Below, piece by piece: positions 57,951 through 64,000 of a stretch of DNA of 64,000 bases. Position 1 is the first letter of the stretch. Every line of letters starts with the position of its first letter. The notes under the pieces are model-generated. The model was not told the origin of the DNA. It did no database searches and saw nothing but the letters and a program-made list of their open reading frames with translations. Origin of the DNA: Ceratobasidium sp. AG-K (lineage: Eukaryota; Basidiomycota; Agaricomycetes; Cantharellales; Ceratobasidiaceae); assembly GCA_037039685.1 (NCBI GenBank), contig JAWNGF010000009.1, forward strand, positions 806,001-870,000. The letters run 5' to 3'. The position numbers and the translations under genes were made by a program.

Positions 57951-59850
57951 ATGGCTACTGGACTTCAAATGCCTGCCTTTACAGGTATGTTCTCGAGCCA
58001 CATGATTGCGCGCAACTGAAAACTGTAGAAAGAGCCAAAATCAAGTCCTCAACATGACACTTCGGATTTGTTTGGCGACGATGATGACGCTGGCACCGAC
58101 GGCTCGGACGAGTTTGAAGAGGTGCCGGTCCCAAACGGTGGCACAGAACCAAGAGCGGCTCAAGAGGTTATCGAGGTGGAGGACGACGAGGACGACGATG
58201 AGGAGGATGATTTTCTGAGTAGCCGTGTGAACAAGTGAGTAGCCCATCGACACCCCAGTGCTTTTTGACCGTGTTACCAGATACGCGCCCGTTGATGAGA
58301 CGGCCGTGCAAAGTACTTCCAACCCACCCCCGACAAAACGACGACGGACCGATTCGCCTCCTCCCCAGGCATCCGCGCCACGGCCCAACGGCCAGCTTCC
58401 AGCCAGACCACCTCCAGCCCGTCCCCCTCCTCCCATACAACAAGGACCTTACACACCCTCGTATTTCAACGCCTCCTCAGGCCGAAACGAGCGTCTTGCG
58501 CCTAGTATCATCGACAGCGAGCCCCTAGACGAGTTTTCACAAGAGATCGCCGACTGGATCGAGCACTTTACTCAGGGTTTGAATCCAGATCACGTCGAGG
58601 TAAGCAACTGCCTTTTCGACGCGACGGTTTCTGACATGCGTACAGATCGAGGCTAAACTCGGCGTGGTCATTGACAAGGGCTCAAACGCGAGACTAGGCG
58701 GGCTTTCCCTTACCGAGTGCAGTATGTAGACGTTCTACTCGCTCGGGCTCGACTAAACGCGGTGCCTGCGCAGTTCTACCTCCTAACCTTCCGATCGATA
58801 CCCGTTTTGAGTCAAACATGCCCCTACAGGCACACAAGCACTACAACGGACTACTGAATGCGCTAGTAGCCCAGTCGGCAGCTCCGGGCCAGCCCCGAGT
58901 CAAATACTCGCATACCAAACTCGTGGACGAGTTTTATGGCGACGGACACGGTGAGCGCCTCTTTACGTCTATCGGGTTGTTTTTGACCATGTCGGAACAA
59001 TAGGCGAAAAGACCCGGGTGACGCGAGACGAAAAGACTGGAAAGGTCGCCGCGTGCGTGCGCAAGAAGCGAATCGCGAATCTGGACGTGCATAGTCCCAA
59101 ACGAGGTGTAGACTGGAGGATTAGCATTAACCTCGAAGAACCAGGTGAGCTCTCCGTCGAGATGAGGGACCGATGGCTGACATTCGCGCGAGCTCCGACG
59201 CCTAGTGGCCAACCGGCACACACGCGCCGAAAGGACCGAATCTCATACACACATCAGGCATTCAAGATTGACCTTACGCAGGTGACTTCATCCCATGGCG
59301 GTCCCAACCAGGTTCGTGACAGTCATTCTATATCGCCACATAGGGGCTCCAGGGCTCCATGCTCCGTCCGTATTGGTCGCTCCCCCGTGCCATGTTCCGT
59401 CGATTCTTATTTTCGAAAACTAACCCACTTCCGCTTCTCCGCATACACTCTCGACAACTTGCAAACTGAAAACCGCCTAATCGCACTTGCCGTATGACCT
59501 CAACCACCCGTGTCCACCCTCGATCACCATCACAACCAAACACAACGTTCTGGACTCGTACGCGCCCTTGATTCCTTTTCCCGCTCGACCCGCCCCGGCC
59601 GCACTCGCGCCCGCGCCGCACTTCATCTCCACGCTCCGTTTTCGCATTTGCCCGCCGTGGCCGAATTGCTCCACCGTGCCGGACCAATCAGCTGTTGCAC
59701 GAGCTCGAAGTCGAATTTGTGAACGCTGCCGAGCTGCTGCGCCACCGCGCCCGCCGGGCCCAACTCGGACCTGGGGTGAACCCGTTTGACGACTTGGTTC
59801 GCGTGTTTGTGAATAATGTGCGGATTATGGTGCGGAATTCGGCGCTATAA
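57951..59850 (+). CDS. CET1: mRNA-capping RNA 5'-triphosphatase (CET1 type)
   Basis: Removes the gamma-phosphate from nascent pre-mRNA, the first step of 5' capping in the nucleus; fungi use this metal-dependent tunnel enzyme, unlike animals and plants. Exons: 57951-57984, 58033-58234, 58281-58599, 58646-58721, 58774-58950, 59004-59144, 59193-59311, 59692-59850 (408 aa). The N-terminus is acidic and Pro-rich. Catalytic metal ligands sit in the first strand (EIEAK after the exon 3/4 join) and in the late strand (HELEVEF). Other family segments are RISINLEEP and RRKDRISYTH. The last intron (59312-59691, 380 bp) is far longer than the others. It ends convergently with the SOK1-like gene. Confidence 0.9.
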
Positions 59851-60609
59851 CGGGCGCTTGGTGTTGCGGTTCGGAGTGATGGCTGGTTGCGCTTGGTGAT
59901 GGCTGGTTGTGCTTGGTGATTGGTGGGGGCGTTTAGATTAGGGAGTGGTTTCTATTAGGGGTGGGATGGAGTTGTTAGGGGTGAGTGGGGGTGGGATAGG
60001 CGACTCGAGGTGTGGCCGCTCGAACCAGCGAGGTTGGAGTTTTCTATGGATCTGACGAGGTGGGGATCGTGGTGCGTCATTTCGAGGTGTGCACTATGCG
60101 GTAATGCGAACCAAGAGCAAAGATGCGGTGATGCGAAATAAGAGGGGGTCATCTACAGGGTTAGCGACGGAGAAACTCGGTATCGGACATTCTATTCATC
60201 GTGGGGTCTTGTAAATAACAATGGGATCGGGAACGCATACATTCTGTTATATTGCTCCATAAGGCATATGACGCAAGATTTGTTCGACTCAATCTATCGG
60301 CTGCGTGTCAATCAAGATGGTGCAGACGTGGCCAACACGCCAAGGTTCGACCGCACCTAGGTCGCAGAAACAAGTCACTCGCGGAATCACTCGCGCACTA
60401 GAGTAGTCTACTGTTGATTCATACTATCATACAACTACCATACAATGAAAGATCATAAAAAAAGTTATTTTATGCAGAAATGATAGATACTGATGCATGA
60501 GTGAATGTAATATCGAAAGCAAAACGAATAAACACGCGGGAACACCTCACGCGAGCCCACAGACCGACGCGAGATCTCAACTGCTCTAATCACGACTCGA
60601 CTCGCTCAA
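59851..60609. other. Convergent 3' intergenic region
   Basis: 759 bp between CET1 and the TCP11-family gene, starting with a short tandem repeat. No gene is supported. Confidence 0.5.
59881..59920. repeat. Two tandem 20-bp units
   Basis: The 20-bp unit GGCTGGTTGCGCTTGGTGAT is followed at once by a second copy differing only at one base (C to T). It sits just after the CET1 stop. Confidence 0.85.
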
Positions 60610-62627
60610 CTAGGCCAAGAAGCCTTCAGCCTCGTACAACCCCCGATAGACCCTCCCGTGAAACGAGACGAGCTTGGCAATGCGTTCGCCCAAGTGACGA
60701 ATCTCGGGCATGAGCGGTTCCAAGCCCGCCGCGACCGCACCCTCGTCGCCTGCTCCCGACTTGAGCACACACCGCCCCACCACGCCCTCGACGGCTTTTT
60801 CCAACCTGCCCTTGAACAGTTTGGCCAAGACCGAATCGGGGTGGAGGTTTGTCTCCATCCAGCTCTCGAGCAGGGCGAGCGTCTTGGCGTCGGGCAACAC
60901 GTCGGCCGTCGTGCCGCGCCTGACTTGTTCAGCCCGGACAGCGACTTGGAGAACAACGTCCCGCATCCCGGAGCGCCATTTCGTCCACTCGTCCTTGTCC
61001 TTGTCTGCCTCTTGTTTCCGTCCCGAAAAGCAAAGCCCGAGTCGGGCCGGACCGACTTGCCAGACTTCACGCTTGACGCGGTCCACGACGTGGTCTTCGA
61101 GGACGAGGCCCTTTTTGGCGCCGGTGCCAAAGACGAGCTGGCGAAAGAGCATGAGGACGGCGTAGAGGACGCCGAGGTCGGCTGCGTCGGATGTGAGACC
61201 GGCGAGACGGGCGTGGTCGAGGTAGAGTGTTTCGGGGTACCCCGGTGGCGGGGCAATGTGCGGTAGGCGCTGGGAGAGGGGTGTGGTGGTGGGCGGTGGG
61301 GGAGTCGAGACGTTGGTGGGGGGCGAAAAGATGAGCGAGACGAGGGCGCGTGAGAGGAGGGTGAGCGTGGGAGGTCGGACGGAGAATGAGGCGGCGGCTT
61401 TGCGGAGCCAGGATTGGGTGGTTGAGAGTGAGAGCAGGCCGCGGTCGTGTCGTTCTTGGAACGTTTTGAGCTCAAAGTCGACGGCGGTTTCAAAGAGGTA
61501 CGGGCGGAGGGCTTGGAGTTGGTGGTTGGCAATGTCCTGCGCGATGTCAGCAGGGTTAATGAGCAGACGTTGGACTCACCAGTTTCATGAGCTCGAGAAT
61601 CTCAAAGCACATGCGGACTGCGCGGACGCCTCCGCCGGGTCGTGCGGCGACGGTGACCATCATCTCGACTGCACGGTCCCGCATGGGGGCACAGTGCTGC
61701 TTGAGGACGGCTCCGAGGTTCTTGAACACACCGTGCGAATCAAACACACCGTGACGGAGCTCCTGGGCAATGAGCGTTGCGTCGGCCGAGGCAGAGTGAA
61801 CAACACTGTGCAACACCGCACACAGCTCGTTGACCAATGGGGGAATGCGTGACGGCAGCGAGCGAGATCCGGATGGTCTGGACAGCAGCGCGCCACACAC
61901 ACAGGGCAGACGGCGGCCACGGTCGTCAAAGCTGGTGCAGGCACAGCCCGTGTCGACCTCGATCTGGACTGCTTGCCAGTATTTTTCCGTCAGCTCGCGT
62001 TTTTTGCGCCCAGACGTCGGCCGGAACTGAAGACCAGGGTCAAACAATAGGTCGTGGCCTACAACATATTAGCCAGGTTCAATAACCAGTCGTTGGACTC
62101 ACGCAGTTGGGGATTGCGCAGGATGGCCTCGAGGTCAAGCTCCTTGAGTGTCTCGCGGGTGATGAGGGGAGTGAGGCTGGGGACATGGGCTACGCGGCGG
62201 GTGGGAGTGGTGCGCACAAGCGGTGTCGACGGCGAGCGCACGCGGTGGTCGGTTGTCCGCGACACAACAGGCGTAGGCGCCGGAATACACAGGGGAAGAG
62301 CAGGTAAAACGTCCATCGTTGGTGAATCCGACTCGAGCTGGGGCGTATTATGTGTGCCAGGCGCGGCCGCGTCGGAGTCGAGCCGAGCCGGGTCGTGCTG
62401 GCCGCTACTGCCCGGACCTCGCGCAGGCTGTTTCACAGTCAGCGTCGTCCACTGGAGCTCGTTCGACTCACCTCAGAGCAAGCCCGTCGGCGCTTGGGCG
62501 GTCGGTCCTCATCGTCTTCGAGTTCAACAGGCACATACTCGTCATACTCATCCTCGACCTTGCGCTTCGTCGGCCGAGGAGCAACAGGCAGCGCAGACGG
62601 TTGGTGGTGGTGCAGCAGCGAGTCCAT
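60610..62627 (-). CDS. SOK1: TCP11/SOK1-family protein
   Basis: Yeast Sok1 suppresses loss of cAMP-dependent kinase activity; the TCP11 domain's biochemistry is not established. Exons (minus): 62627-62472, 62427-62103, 62058-61580, 61536-60610 (628 aa). The N-terminal exon is charged with Lys/Arg clusters (PTKRK, PPKRRR), possibly nuclear localisation signals. A conserved opening LRHDLLFDPGLQFRPTSG leads the TCP11 domain, followed by PPLVNELCAVLHSVV, ELRHGVFDSHGVFKNLGAVL and KQHCAPMRDRAVEMMV. The C-terminal third holds LRPYLFETAVDFELKTF. All introns are 43-44 bp, the shortest in the window. The start at 62627 lies 1.4 kb from the right edge. Confidence 0.88.
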
Positions 62628-64000
62628 CGTGTGCAGAGCGCGAAGCCGGCCCCTGCTATTTATCCGGCTCCCGTTCCGACGCTCTGGACACCCCAACTCC
62701 CGTCTCGTCGCCATTCCCAATCCGGCTAGCCCACCCGAGCCCTTGTCTCCCCCCTTCACGAATCCTTGGTTCCAAACCTTACCGCACTCTAGCCATCCAT
62801 ATCTGACGTCAGATGCGAGTCTGGCCGATGTTGGGCCAGACCGCTGCAAGTCCGAAATGAACGCATACACCCCGTTCCTCGCGTGGCCTCCCCCGCATAC
62901 GTAGACACATCAACAACCGATCGACCTAGATTTCTTGCGTCTGGGCCAGATATGTCCTCCCCTACACCGCGATTATCGCTCGGGTTTCTGGACCGACCAA
63001 CGCGCCTGCCACGCCCACCTCCTCGTTCCCGACAGCGCCCTTGACCAGTGCCCTCTAGCATCCCCCTCAATTTTATTCGCTCGTCTCATGTGCGCGGGTG
63101 ACCCCCATTTATTTTGAGCCATCAACCAAATTCTCATTTTTTTCCCGCTAGCCCACCAACCCAACTCGTCCTCCTCGGGTACGCCACTGCAACAGTTTGA
63201 GTGTTCAAGCATAGTTTCCCCATTCGCCTCGACTTGATTTGCTCCCGTCAAGCTTTACACGTTTGCCGTTGATACCTGCAAGATGGTTACCGCCGATTGC
63301 ATTTTCACTGAGGCGCACGCGGTTTCGACGGATCCGGGCCCGGGAACTGCCTGCATGCCGACCCCCATTTCCCCCGTGGTAAATCAGTCTCTGCCAATAC
63401 GCCTGCACAGATCCGGCTCCCCTAGCCTAGCACATGGTCTGGTGATGCCTGCATACGAGGTAGATCTGGCTCTGCTCAACTGCCTAGGAGCACATGGCGA
63501 AAGCGGTAGCTGCTGAACCGCCTACGAGCACTAGCATACTCCATACTCGATCCTCTCCTAGCACGCCGTAGGAACCATTTCTTCTGATTCACCAAGTAAG
63601 CTCTGATCTTGATCCAGTTTTCACGCCGTTGGAGCTATTAACCCCGATACTGGTCCGCATCGAACAAAAATATCAATCGAGCACCTAGGCTGAACCTCCC
63701 ATTTACTTCAACTCTACCGCTAGGCGCCCCATTTTTCACCCGATTCCATTGATCATCACCCGCATAGGCGACGCATGGCCGACTCTTTCAACAAGCACCC
63801 AACCGCTCTCACAAAACCCATCGCGTGTGATTCGAAAACACAGCTCAGGAACGAAACAACGTGCCAACAGCCAATGAGATAAATTGCTCGTAGATCCTTC
63901 TGCAATAAAGTAAAAACTCCTATTCCCGGCCCCACTCGCTTGTTACCCCGCACGCAGCTCCACCGAGTGCGCTGGCGAGGAGAGGCCCGAGCTCTCTTAC
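62628..64000. other. Right-edge intergenic stretch, no supported gene
   Basis: 1,373 bp upstream of the TCP11-family gene. A short open frame near 63283-63516 has no recognisable features. I see no RNA gene, repeat array or regulatory site that I can support. Confidence 0.5.

Noticed and set aside
59145..59205. Acceptor at 59205 for CET1 exon 7
   Set aside because: It leads to a stop after 28 codons; the acceptor at 59192 gives the conserved reading.
60606..61532. 308-codon open frame on the minus strand
   Set aside because: Shadow of the last SOK1-like exon; Pro/Ser/Thr-rich reading caused by high GC, with no family features.
1..64000. CRISPR arrays, operons, bacterial-type signals
   Set aside because: The sequence is eukaryotic with introns; no direct-repeat arrays were seen.

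Overview
The window looks like nuclear DNA of a filamentous basidiomycete. Nearly every gene is split by many short introns (mostly 43-80 bp, with GT/GC donors and AG acceptors), intergenic gaps are short, and the gene set is fungal. A Rhizoctonia/Ceratobasidium-like Agaricomycete would fit, but that placement is an inference from overall style and was not tested.

Region 1 (1-11,800) is mobile DNA. A Ty3/Gypsy chromovirus-type LTR retrotransposon runs off the left edge. It has an unusual coiled-coil ORF upstream of gag, a gag with one in-frame stop, a candidate -1 frameshift site, a pol ending in a chromodomain, and a 437-bp 3' LTR. The LTR directly abuts a LINE (non-LTR) element with two intact ORFs joined by an ATGA overlap and ending in a poly(A) tract. 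A decayed F-box/LRR-like gene copy follows at 12.5-13.3 kb; a fuller relative lies at 23.3-25.2 kb on the other strand.

Region 2 (14.5-33.3 kb) holds VTA1 (ESCRT/MVB pathway), mitochondrial FAD glycerol-3-phosphate dehydrogenase (GUT2 type), a DHA2-type MFS transporter, an F-box gene, a small unknown two-exon gene, NOP58 (box C/D snoRNP), RPC11 (RNA polymerase III) and a KHA1-type cation/H+ antiporter.

Region 3 (34-46.5 kb) holds a large protein with a split RING finger, an OGFr-domain protein, a degenerate Hsp70-like protein and tubulin cofactor D.

Region 4 (47-62.6 kb) holds mitochondrial alternative oxidase, a SPO71-like PH-domain protein with an apparent frameshift, an MFS sugar transporter, the CET1-type mRNA-capping RNA triphosphatase, and a TCP11/SOK1-family protein. 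The last 1.4 kb carries no gene I can support.

The host genes are mostly unrelated housekeeping genes and do not form an obvious pathway cluster. GUT2 and alternative oxidase both feed or drain the mitochondrial quinone pool but sit about 30 kb apart. Exon models were built by hand from reading-frame continuity, splice consensus and remembered family motifs. The most notable structures are the retroelement translation signals, several GC-AG introns with identical GCAAGT donors, very small exons (one of 7 nt inside RPC11), a RING finger opened by a 76-residue charged insert, and two apparent one-base frameshifts in otherwise well preserved genes. I did not find a convincing new multi-gene system.
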